From Rhipidocladum racemiflorum (lineage: Eukaryota > Streptophyta > Magnoliopsida > Poales > Poaceae), in assembly GCA_036346355.1 (NCBI GenBank), contig CM070581.1, positions 48,937,849 to 49,001,848 on the forward strand: a stretch of 64,000 nucleotides of DNA, read 5' to 3'. Below the pieces are notes generated by a model. That model did no database searches, was not told where the DNA came from, and worked only from the letters and a program-made list of their open reading frames with translations. Shown here piece by piece: positions 11,914 through 22,948 of this stretch. A program made the position numbers and the translations under genes. How positions within the stretch are numbered: position 1 is the first letter of the stretch; the number at the start of each line of letters is the position of its first letter.

Positions 11914-14043
11914 TGTGACACCACGGAGTGTCGTACCCTTTTATAATGTGAATGTTGAGGTCAAACACAATATGAAATATGGAATTAGATGTTAAAACCA
12001 TACGGTATGGGGTTTATTTGCGTTTCCGGGCCGTTTTCGGGGATTTGGGCCTTTCCGGGGGAGTTTGGGCCTAGGGGAAAGGGTCGTGGGCCTTGGTGGG
12101 GAAGAGTTTGAGTCCTTTTGGGAGTAGGAGACCAGGTTGGGGGCTTTCCCCAGCCCCTATTGCGCCCCCGCCTGTGCTGCGCGCCTCAATGCCCTAGCCG
12201 CCACCCCCATCTCCCCCTCTCCCTTGCTTGCGCCCCACCTCCCCCTTGCTCCCCATTGCGCCACCACCTCTCCACCTCCCTTGCTGCCCCTAGGGGAGTT
12301 CTCCACCTCACCAACCCGAATATCCATCCGTTGCAGCGCTCCGCGACGAGGAGATCCGGTGGATTTGGAGCGAGGAAGGAGATCGCGCGAACCGAGAGGA
12401 GATCCGTTGGGTTTTCGGTCGTCGGGCAGAGGTATGGCCACGGGGATCCTTGGGGTTGGTCTAGGATCTATTCTAAGGGTTATTATCATGTTTTTAGATC
12501 AATTGGTGGTGCAATCGACCTAGGGTTTGGATTTTTGCCAATTTAGATTCGGAATTTTGTCGTCCGCCTATTGAAGAAGTTGTAGGTAACTTCAATACCT
12601 TTCAGTGGGTATAAAGAACGTTTAATTCCGCCCAGCCGTTTGAAAGTTATACTTGTTTTACCGAACGTATTAAAATATGTGACGTGATTGGAACAGATCA
12701 CGGTATTATGTAGATTAAACCACTTTAGAGTCCGACTCAGTCTTTCCGTATACTTAGAAAAAGTTAGGAAATTTCCTAAGCTACGCGAGGATGTACTCGT
12801 TTAATTGATTCGGAGTCTTAGAACCCGAGTTATGCCTTTTGGAAGGCTGCTGTCCCGACGGGACAGAACCTCTATTTTTGGGTTTAGTGAGTAGTTTGCG
12901 ATGTCGGGGTAGAAGAGGGTTTGCTTACTGTTTTGTGGACATGATTGTGAGTGTGTGGTACCTATGTGCAGGTGATGTGACCCCGGGAGTGCCTTCTACT
13001 TCTCGCCAATCCGTCGCCCGTGGTTGAGGCAAGTGTATTGGAATGGGTAGCGGGTTGTAGTTGCTAGATTGGTTGAGATTGAATTTGAATACATGATATG
13101 TTCACATGCCATGCCTTAATGATTGCCAATGATATGATGAATATGTTTATTATGTTATGATGCCATGTGTTAGTGTACAAGTTATTTATGATGTTGGCAT
13201 GTTTGCATACATGGCATGTTACATGGCCCGGGCGGTGAGAAAGTCATAACTAGTCCGGGGAAGGTCGGTGAGAAAGTTATGACTATTCCGGAGAGCCAAT
13301 GAGTAAGTCCTACATCGTGATTCCATTCACCGCGGTGAACGGAAGCGAGGAGTAGGCACCCTCCATCTTCGGGATGGAAGGGGGGAGAGGGTGCACACCG
13401 ACGGGTGTGTACTCAACCATACCGGTATGAGTTTCCAAGGAGACATGAGCATCGCATCGCATTGCATACATAATGATGATGTTATTGATATGTGATCATG
13501 AATGAGATGATAGACATGATATGAGTTGTTGTAGCCATGTAATTGTTCTTGTGTACCATTGCAATATGCTTGCTGAGTGTTGAACTCACGCTTGTGCTTT
13601 CTTGTTGTTTTAGGTACCATGAGATCGGCATGCGGGGAAGGGAATTAGTCACACTTCTACACGTAGCTTTACTCATTTGTCCCACAAGACATTCAATTGG
13701 GCTTTGACAATAAACTAAGTGTGATGCTTATTGCTTTATGGTTTAGCTTTGCGATATGAGATTCTTATGGTTTGTTTGGCTCATGGAGACATTGAATGCT
13801 TGGAATTAGACTTTTATTGTTGCCATGCCTTTAATTATTGTTATTTTAGATTTCTCTCATATTGCCTTATATTGCTATGTTATTGTGTTTCCTTCAATTC
13901 ATGTTAAAACAAAGGAGATGTTGTCGAAATTTTGGTTTTTAGCATTAGTGCCTTTGCTGAAATTTACTTGTGATTGTGGTATTTAGAGGTTGCTTAGTCT
14001 ATGTTCGGTAGCATTCGGGCATATTAAATGCCGGGGTGTTACA
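11914..14043 (+). mobile_element. Solo LTR, gypsy-type family L (TSD GCAGC)
   Basis: It starts TGTGACACCACGGAGTG at 11914 and ends CCGGGGTGTTACA at 14043, length 2130 bp, flanked by perfect 5-bp copies of GCAGC (11909-11913 and 14044-14048). The family's 3' LTR at 32613 is preceded by AGGGAGGGAGAA, as in Del/Tekay-type chromoviruses. No internal region is present, so this is a product of LTR-LTR recombination. It has a C-rich leader (12160-12310), a TATA-like TATAAAGA near 12610, a conserved palindrome block (13321-13429) and an AT-rich 3' part. The open frames in 12118-12546 are by-products of the C-rich tract. Confidence 0.93.
13321..13429 (+). other. Palindrome block in LTR L2 (four adjacent hairpins)
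   Basis: In order: a near-perfect 24-bp palindrome centred on TTCACCGCGGTGAA; a nested hairpin with outer arms CACCCTC/GAGGGTG and inner CCATC/GATGG; a CACACC-GACG-GGTGTG hairpin; and the palindrome CATACCGGTATG. The block is 109 bp long here and also in the copies at 34104 and 39025. Confidence 0.75.
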
Positions 14044-14573
14044 GCAGCATTCGGGTATATGTGTTAGATGTTTTGGATTGGAAACGACATATGTCATGCA
14101 TGTCTTCTAACATTCGATTCCTTACATTTGTAGACTTGGTTGCAGTTTAGGATTTGCTGCTGTAGTACGCAGAATGTGAAGACAAAGCTTTGCTATAACT
14201 GAAAATACTCGATGAGTTACACATGCATATACTTTAACATGCTTTTTACATCACATAAACTAGAAACTCAAATTATTTTGGTTTCATAGTATAGAATTTA
14301 TGTTATCACTTATTTGAGATACGTTGCAATACATATGTGGTTGGTTAATCAGTGCTATATGTGTGCTTTATCCTTTATGTGGTATCTGTTTTAATGCGTT
14401 ATCTGACAAAAATTATCCGCTACTGTATCAATTCCAATATGTATTCAATTCGAATCCGCAACCAACATTATCCATGCCGTATTTGTATCCGACACTATCC
14501 GAATCCAATAAAAATATGGTTTACGATACGAAAAGAGCGATATTCGACCGAATCCAAGCCGATTGCACCCCTA
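14044..14573. other. Non-coding; possible hAT-type right terminus
   Basis: The sequence CCGATTGCACCCCTA ends near 14573. Its reverse complement begins TAGGGGTG, a common hAT end, and it is preceded by repeated CGAATCC words typical of subterminal regions. No left terminus or 8-bp TSD was found. Nothing else is recognised here. Confidence 0.25.
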
Positions 14574-15088
14574 CTAATATCTTCATCCCACATGGCACAT
14601 ATCTGACACCGGTCCCACATGGCTAGCCCATATTACCAACAAGTGGTCCTGAGGGACCCACCAAGCCCATATGTGCCAACGTGTAACTAATAAAGTAGTT
14701 GGTCCCACATCGCCCATATATGCCAATATGTAAGTCATCAGGTAGGTCTCACATGGACCATATATGACAACATGTAACTAACAAAGAGACTCAAATAATA
14801 TCCTTAACATTAATAACATGGACAAACGGCCCCATGCGAGTTCAATGACGATATTTAATGTTGCGTCACTAGAACACAAGGCCAAACCGTGATGTCTGCT
14901 TTTTAATGACAATTTTTGCTTTCATTCATGATGATATTTCACGTTGCGTCACTAAAACACATGGGCAAACGGCCCCATGCGAGTTCAATCACGAAAGAAA
15001 ATATATCGTCACAGAAAAGTACTTTTCAATGATAGAATTTAGCAATATCACGAAGGTTTCATCACAGAAGATCACTTTTCTTGTAGTG
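14574..15088 (-). mobile_element. CACTA-type terminal fragment
   Basis: The right end reads CACTACAAGAAAAGTGATC on the minus strand (15088 leftward). It sits inside the SIRE-like gag-pol, whose reading resumes at 15089. A unit containing GGCCCCATGCGAGTTCAAT is repeated about 146 bp apart (14829 and 14970 region), compatible with subterminal repeats. I could not find a matching left end, so it is a fragment or a rearranged element. Confidence 0.5.
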
Positions 15089-18067
15089 CTTTAGCAATAA
15101 CTCTATATGACGAAGCATCCCCAAAAGTGATCGACTCATCACCGGGAGCTCGGACTAGGGAAGAAAACCAGCTGGAGTCTAAGATCCAAACCTCCACCAT
15201 CCCTATCCTACGAGCCTGAATCAAAGAGAACAAGATGAAGATGACTAAGTACCAGGAAAGATCAGTACAGATCTAGGAACCCAAAACCGAGTCACCCGAG
15301 TAGAAGAACTAGTCAACAAAGCAGAAGAATGCAATCTAGTGCCTCTCCATGACTCAACTCTCACAAACTCAGAGATAGCTCCTATAGAACGTCTAGTAAT
15401 AGGTGTTGGGTTGGTTCGCTGACATGAAAAGGTCAGACCATCCTAGTGCTGCTACCAAGACCTCCTGCTGGATGAAGCAAACTCACGCTGCTGATATCTA
15501 CCTCAATGGGAAGAAAGAGGAATATCATGATGATGGTGGAAAGACTAACTCGGGATATCTCCGGGATGAAAACTAGATGTAGAAGCTTGAAAACCAATCC
15601 CCGTACAATGTCCAAAAGCAAGCAACTCTCTAACCTGTCTAGAAGTAGTGTGTGCCTTAGAAGCACTCAGAGTCTGGGAATGACCTTGAATACCCCTTAG
15701 GGCATGAACACGCTCACGCTGAGTGATCTTGGCGCATCTAAAGTAGAAATAAGTGATATGTCCATTCTTCTGACAAAGGTGCAAGTATACTTCGCCTTGG
15801 AGGCTGAAGTAGCAGGTGGTATCACCTTCTCATCAGAGATCCCGTGGACCATATCAACTGATCTAAACATAGTGGTGCTCGTCTGTGGAGCAACCACAAT
15901 CTCTCCACTCTTACAGGTGCGCACAACAGGAGGCGTATGTGCCTGTGAATGCTCCAAGTGGTCAAACCCTAGACCTTGATTGAATCTGCTAATTTTGGAT
16001 TGGTCTAGGATGATATTTATCTTCTTCTTTCCTTCAACAAATTTCTCGAGAGTGCTCATGAGATACTAACACTCTTAGAAAAGTGAGGCGCATGAAGAGC
16101 AGCGGGAAGAAGTAAAAGAAGAGCCAAAAGGAGAAGAACAAACAGCGTGTGCATATCTCTCCCTATGCACGGCTGCCTCAATCTTGAGGGTCTCACAGGA
16201 AACACAAGAAGCATCTCTAATTCTACCAACCTAGGGCTCTAACTTCTTCCTAAGCTCTATATGGACTTTATCCACATCCTCCTTAATCCTAGTACACAGC
16301 AAGCAACCATTTTGTTACTTAATAGTAAGTCCTTAGCCAGTTCAACACACTTGACATTCAAGGCATCATTGTCAAGTTTTAGTTGCTTATAGCCCTCACA
16401 TGAGTTGATTGGGTCCTTACAAGCATGCAATTCACGTTCATCATTTCTAAAAGATAGATTTCTAAGGTGAGTGCTCATGTTATCAATTTTAGCAAGTAAT
16501 TTAGGGCAATCTTCACATGAAGCAGTTGCGTGAGCATGAAGAAAACTAGCATCAACAGGAATAGGATCATCGGAACATGTGCTAGTATTTTTGACCTAAG
16601 TTCTTCAAGATCAGAAACCACACTATCATGCTTGGTCCTTAGGTTCTCCAGCTCCACAAGCAAGGCATCACAAAGCACACAAACATCAGTGTCTCGGGAG
16701 GGGCAAGATCTAAGAGCAGCTAACTCCTGAGACAAGGTATCTACTTCCTTCTCAAGCTCCATACACATAGCTCTAGCTCTAACATGAAATTTTCCTATCC
16801 TGCAGAAAGCTTCATTGAGTTGGTCGTAGGTAGGTACCTCCTCTATGTCGTTGTACAACTCAGAGTCGCTGATGCCGTTGGTGTCCACCATAAAGCACAT
16901 ACCAGAGAAGTCATCATCGCCCTTGGTCGTCTCTCATAGATCATCCTCGCCTTTGTCACTCCATGTCTCCGTGCTAGAGAGATCAATGTCGTTGAGTACG
17001 GTGAGGACACGGTGGAAGAGTTTATTATTCTTCGAGAAGTTGCGGTACTTCTTCTCACGCGCCGGCTCACGGACTAGAGGCTTCTTGTTGTGGTTCTTAT
17101 CAATGTAGTCGTTCTTGCACGAACCACCGGAGTCGTTCTTTCCTTTCTCCAGCTTGGGACAGTTTGCTCGAATATGATTGGGGCCACCACACTCGAAACA
17201 GGTGATAGTGCTACCTCTCTTCCTCTCTCTCACTCTCTTGTAAATGTTGAAAAATTTGTGAGCGATAAGAGCAAGTTCACTTTCTGGAAATCCTTCCAGA
17301 ATTATATCGCTTATGTCACAAAGAGCACTGAGAGAGAAACTAGAAGAAAATCCGAGAGAAGGTCCAGAAAAAGATCCAATGAGATCAGTGACCAAGGCCA
17401 TCGATTGCGATTTCATCTTACAAGAGACGACGTCGATCTCATGAGTCTTGAGACGGGAATAAAGCCCATCAAGAGTCAAAGTCAACAAATCAGTAGAATC
17501 CTTGATTGTGGTCACCTTCATCTCCCAAACTCTCAAATCAAGTGCAGTCAGAATGTGCCTAGCATCTCCAAGTCAGAGTATGTGCAATCAACTGATCAGA
17601 GATTGCTAAGGATCTTAGTGAAACAAGCAAAACATTCATCAAGAATCTCACTAGCGTGCTATTCGAACTTGTTGCAGTCGCACTTGTATTGATCCTACCT
17701 CACTGTCTTGATCGCGGTGGTGCCCTCATGGTAAGCATCGAGGGTCACCCAGATCTGATGAGCAGATCTCAGGTGAGAAATATGTTCATACTCACTTCGG
17801 CTGAGTCCCTATATGAGGATGTTTCTCGCCTTAGCAATTGCCCTGACGTTAGCCATGTTTGCGGCATTAACGTTCTCAACGGCAAGAACCTCATACGGGA
17901 GCTTCACCTTTTGCCAAATCAGGAAGCCTTGAGTAGTGATGTATGACTCCATCCTCAACTTCCAGAATGGATAGTCGATTCTCGTGAAGATCGGAGGCTT
18001 GGTGGAATACTTGTCTGTTGCTAGGGCTCTTGAGACCGTTCAAGATTTATGAGAAGAGTAAAACCAA
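15089..18067 (-). pseudogene. SIRE/Maximus-like copia gag-pol (broken)
   Basis: On the minus strand, starting just after the primer-binding site, the gag N-terminal domain reads (with frame breaks) through PFWKLRMESYITTQGF and SAHQIWVTLDAYHEGT at 18.0-17.7 kb. An open stretch at 17536-16934 carries the zinc knuckle CFECGGPNHIRANCP. 16900-16475 is a coiled-coil-like gag C-terminus with many Leu/Glu. 16059-15433 holds a second Cys/His segment (YTCTF..NGHI). Near 15.2 kb a decayed protease entry (WILDS, then DESITFG in another frame) is visible. In-frame stops occur (for example after the residues NILI and TVR), and the element is cut at 15088 by a CACTA end. Reverse transcriptase, integrase and 3' LTR are not in the window. 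The lineage call rests on the gag layout and is moderately secure. Confidence 0.7.
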
Positions 18068-18080
18068 CTCTAATACCAAT
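18068..18080 (-). other. Primer-binding site of the SIRE-like element
   Basis: The minus strand reads ATTGGTATTAGAG directly after the LTR end. It is a one-base variant of the initiator-Met tRNA complement TGGTATCAGAG. Confidence 0.75.
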
Positions 18081-19204
18081 TGAAGGACCAAAAAAGCGAT
18101 TAGAGGGAGGGTGAATAGGAGCCAAATAAAATCCACCACCCTTAAAAATTCAAAACACCAAGAGAACAGATCAAATAATCTATAAAATCCGAACTGTGAG
18201 GTAGGATGAACAGTACCACTGACCTGGAGATCGAATGAATAGTGTTTGGAATGAACAGTACCACTGATCCCAAAGAAGATTCATCTAATCAATCTCTCAT
18301 CTTCGGTAAGAAGATCCACAAGTAATTAGAAGGAGGGGAGACAAATCAAAATTATGGAATTTAAATGCAAGAATGTAAATACTGAATTTAAATTACGTAA
18401 TGTAAAGACATAATGTAAATGCAGAATTTAAATTCAGAATTTAGAGACAATGGTTCTTTGTATTTTCTTTGGAAGATTTTTACCAAGCCTCACTTCATGT
18501 GGGCAAAACTCAAAGGAGCAACCAAAATCCTCAAAGAGGGAGACTACCCCTACCCCTCTATTTATAGAGTTCATGGGTTATCCTCCACCCTTGGATAGCT
18601 TGCTTCAGTCCTAAGCTAACTTACAAGATCTAGGATTTGATCCCACACACTTCACATTTAGGGCTAACTCGAAACCCACTAATAACTAGGTTTTATCTAC
18701 TAGCTAACTTAACCGCTACTCTATCTCCTAAAACCCATGATCCAATGGGTTTCATGACCCGGTAGCTTCAAGCCACATCCACAAGGTTCCCTTGACCTCT
18801 TGACTTATACCCGCTTCATCTCCGGCCATCCTTCGGCAACCACTTGCCCTCTGGACCTCCGGCGCACCTCTCCTAGTCCCAGCCATCCTTCGCCTCACCA
18901 TGACCTCGAATCGAAGCTCTGCAAACAACAAAGATAAGGAAACCCTTCGCATAGCATTGTTCAACAATAATACGCAATTAATTGAGCAATCTCAAAACTA
19001 AGTATCCCATCTTAGCTTAAAACCACTTAATGGTGCCCCAACCTCTTAAGAGCTGACCTGACAATGCCCGACCTGGTAAGGCTCAGACCTCTGGTCGTGG
19101 GATACCTGTCGCAACTCAAATTGCTCACCCCAAAGCAAACTCAAAATTGAGCACATAGTCAATTACTCATCACACACAAGATTAAATCTCCACATGGTCT
19201 TTCA
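18081..19204 (-). mobile_element. 5' LTR of the SIRE-like element
   Basis: It is bounded by short inverted ends TGAAGGACCA (18081) and the reverse complement TGAAAGACCA (ending 19204), with the primer-binding site directly inside. Length 1124 bp. The right boundary was chosen from the terminal inverted repeat alone; no second LTR or TSD is available. Confidence 0.6.
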
Positions 19205-19790
19205 TATCCCATGGCAACACCACGGTCGGCTGTGTTGGCGCTAAAGCAGGGATAGTAGCCGACAGCCTTAGATCGACCGTAGGCCTTACACTCTAGATGT
19301 TCTGGGCAATAGAGTATACTGGGTATGTCAGCAGAGATTGCAATGGATTGAACAAGGTCCCAGCCGACACCAGCCTCTGCGCGATTTCTTTGACGTTGTT
19401 GGCTATCATCGTCTTAAGAGTGGTCACTAAAGCCGATGATTGGTTGATGAGAGCACAATGTATAGACTATTTAATCATCTCCAACAACTCCACCTGAACG
19501 GGCATATATCAGTTTACTTGTGCTCTTTCGGCAGCATCTAGAGCCTCTTTGCCACCAAAGCTGACTGTCGGCAGTGCAAATTTTTGCGTGACGCCACACT
19601 GGGTCTTTTGATAACAATTAAACATCATCTGCTCAAACGTAGCCTTCTGATCTTCAATCTTTTTCCGCTGCTATAGCGTCAAATCGTCCAACGTAGGGAC
19701 GATTATTACTTCAAGGTTGACATCGGACGGAGGGATCAACTTTCCAATAGAAAACATCGGCCTCAACTTTCCCACAATATTTTCCTTTCA
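19205..19790 (-). other. Decayed, possibly Tat-like retroelement sequence
   Basis: The minus-strand translation is mostly open with scattered stops (KIEDQKATFEQMM, ALVTTLKTMIANN, VLPWDMKDH). It resembles a degenerated gag-like polypeptide, but I cannot name a family with confidence. Confidence 0.25.
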
Positions 19791-22700
19791 ATCCTAACAT
19801 CGATTATAATTTAGTAAACATGTATCGGCTTATGACTTTTCAAATCTGATACTATCCTTGATCATTTATCCATACCGAATAAATTCTTATCAAATCAGCT
19901 ATACATCATATTCTGAAATCAATAAAATCTGAAAATTCGTAATAATCTCAAAGATAACTTGTTGAGTTTGTATTTCATCGTGATGAATTTTATGTTACAC
20001 ATGGCTGGAAGCGCTAGGGCCAGCTAGGTAAGTTATCCCACGGAGAACTAGAAGGCGTGCGAAGGAAGCGACTAGTCAAACTGCATATGCAAAGTTTCAC
20101 GCCGACGCACGTACTTGCTGCTCCCCGGCCTCGGGGACGGCACGCGCGATTGCTTCTGCTAGGTGTTCCATCGGGGCATCGGGCATCCACCGACAGACGA
20201 AATATCAAATACCAATCCACGCGATGCGCCGATGGACTCGCTCGCGCCCGCGCGGATATCTCGCCGTCACACATGCATGCCGTCAGCCCGTCACACATGA
20301 GAATCAGGACACCCTGTTCTAAATTTAATATTAGATTATTAGCTCTTTGAATTTTTTTTTATCTTATGGTTTTTATAAAAAAAATTCATATCTCCTAATT
20401 TTAAAAGGGGCAGAGGAAAGCTAAAGTAACACCTAGATTAAGATGATATGATGAGAGCATGAATTATATTTTGGAGTTCACTAAGAATACCAAATAAATA
20501 GATAAAAATGGAGTGGATTGCTTCGTCACCGTCGTCATCAGGATTGGTTTAGGGAAACCAAGAGTTAGTCACAAGGAGAAGAATTAGGAGTAAAGGGGTT
20601 AATTTTCATATGCAACAGTTGTGCAAAAGTAAGGGGGGAATGAAAGAGCAATAGAGATGAGAAAGTTCTCATTAAGAAGGTAATAAAAGGTTTGATTAAA
20701 CAAGATTAACTATAGTAGTAATAGTAACTTTTCTGAAGATATTAAGCATGTAGCAATTAAGTTTAAATGGAAATTAAGGGTCCCCAATTTCTAGGGGGCT
20801 GTGCAGTTAAGCACTTGGCTCCTGCTATTGGTTCTGGCCTGCATGAATGCATCGTATGATATGCATGTGTATGCATCTAATTAAAATTCACTAACAAGAC
20901 GCTACCATACTTTGATGCGAGGCCAAGCTTGTACTCCACCATTATTCCCTCCTCTGGAACGCAATAATTTAATTTACTGAAAATTTATGGGAACCTACGT
21001 GTGTTTGTTTATTCTCGTAGGATCGTTATATGGAAACCATGTAGAACTTGTTCCAGACGGACCCAATTGTACGAATCTGATACGAAGCCCTCAAAAGTGA
21101 GATACTGTGATCAGGTTCACAAAATTGCCGAAAATCAAAAAAATTTCGCGATTTTCGTTCATATCGCCGCGGTCTGGTTTCAAATACCGGTCGATAAACC
21201 GGTCCAATTTAAAAAAAAATCAAAAATTCAAAAAAATTTAAGTGTCACAAACCGGTCGAAAATCGGTGGAAATCACTCGATTTTCATCAAAAATCGATGA
21301 AAATCGCTCCAAAAAATAGACCGCAAAAAAGTTCAACAAGTTTGTTGATTTTCCACGAAAAAACATCGATTATTTATTTATTTTTTTTCAAAGAATTTTG
21401 AATTTATGTGATTTCTAGCGATTTTCACTCGAAAATTGACGATTTTTGGTGCCGAAGCAGTAGTGAATTTTGTGTATATAACAGTAAGGTTCTGACTGTG
21501 ATTATGCCACACTCTGCTCCCACAATCAAGTTCTAAATTTGGTTTTCAGTTCACACCTCGTTACCTTTCGAAATTTGAAATTTCGATAAAATCTTTTTAT
21601 TTCATACGAAATTAAGATGAAATTCAAAAAATAAAATTCAAATCCAAAATTTTTTGGACCAAGATTTCCTAAATTTGGGATTAAAATCCAAAATTTCGTT
21701 CGAAAAATGGTTCTAACAACGTTAACAAATTTTGAATTTTTCAGATGATCTTGACATATCACTAATATTCCCATAAAAAAATTTAGATGATGATCAAGCT
21801 TAAAGAATTTTTAAAAATTCTGATAGTACTACTGTCCTAATAAAACGCTGACTGGTAAATTTCAACCGAATGCAAAATAGTGCAAACCATGCTAGAAACT
21901 TTTGAAAAAACTTTTGGATGGTCCTGACACATCCATACTATTATCATAAAATTTTCAAATGATAATCAAGCATTAGGAATTTTCAAAAATTCAGACAGTG
22001 CTACTGAAGGCTGACCAACAAATTTCAACCGAGTGAAAAATGACTCAAACCATGTTAGAAAATTTTGAAAATTTTTGTGGATGGTTCTAATGCATCACTA
22101 ATATTTCTATAAAATTTTTAGATGATGATCAAGTTTGAAGAATTTTTAAAAATTATGAAAGTGTAAAATATTGTAAAATAGTCTCCATGGCTAGAAAAAA
22201 TGAGAAAAATTTCAAAAAATAATGAAAGAATTGCTCGATAACATAAGTCATAGAATTCTCATTTTTTGATTGAAACACAGTAAATACATACTTTTCATTG
22301 ATAAAAGATGCATCACATCATGCGATGCATGCTAGCATTTTCCACGTTCAGTCCTCAATCCTCCCCTGCTTAAATCATAGGGCATGGAAGAGTAAAGCGG
22401 CAAGGAAAAACCAATGGCAATCAAGAAGCTTCAATGCAGTGACCAGTGACCAGTGACCAGCATGTGTAAGCGTTGTATGGAACATTTCTTGTTATTTCAG
22501 ATCGTACATGGCACCAGGACGCAAAAGGCACAGGACCACGGGCATGCCACCAAGGTTTTAAATTTCATGTTATGTATATATCTTGATGGTGACCGAAATC
22601 TAAAATCTCTGTGAGATCTCGCAAAATTAAATAAAATTTGAACAAAATTCAAAAACTAAATTTCAAATCTATTTATTTTTCAACCAGGATTTCCGAGATT

Positions 22701-22948
22701 TTAAACGAAATTACCAAGATTTTAGTCAAATTGAAACAACCAGAAAATAGTAAAAAAACATGTCAAAATTTTTTGTGGATGATCTTGACCCTAAATCCAA
22801 TCAAATCCGATCCACAAAAATAAAAATTCAGTAAAAATTCCTGAGATTTCGGCTGAAATTACCGAGATCTCGCCGAGATTTTGAAAGGTACTATAGCATT
22901 TTGAATTTTCTTTTTACCCAATCAAAATTTAGAATTTTGGAGGGTCCA
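19791..22948. other. AT-rich non-coding interval
   Basis: No gene is recognised. A more GC-rich part at 20040-20290 has overlapping frames on both strands without motifs. From about 21.0 kb the sequence is dominated by AAAATTC/GAATTTT words and includes a three-copy degenerate tandem repeat. The stretch 22560-22948 has repeated GAGATCTCG/GAGATTTCGG words that recur at 25.90-25.96 and 27.6-27.83 kb. Confidence 0.45.
21740..22165 (+). repeat. Three degenerate ~165-173-bp tandem units
   Basis: Each unit contains a variant of GGATGGTCCTGACACATC, then ATAAAATTTT.AGATGATGATCAAG, then GAATTTTTAAAAATTCTGA. Units start near 21744, 21917 and 22080. Divergence is high, so the array is old. Confidence 0.6.

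Noticed and set aside
12118..12546. Pro-rich frames of 110-142 residues
   Set aside because: They arise from the C-rich leader of a solo LTR; similar frames appear at the equivalent place in other L copies.
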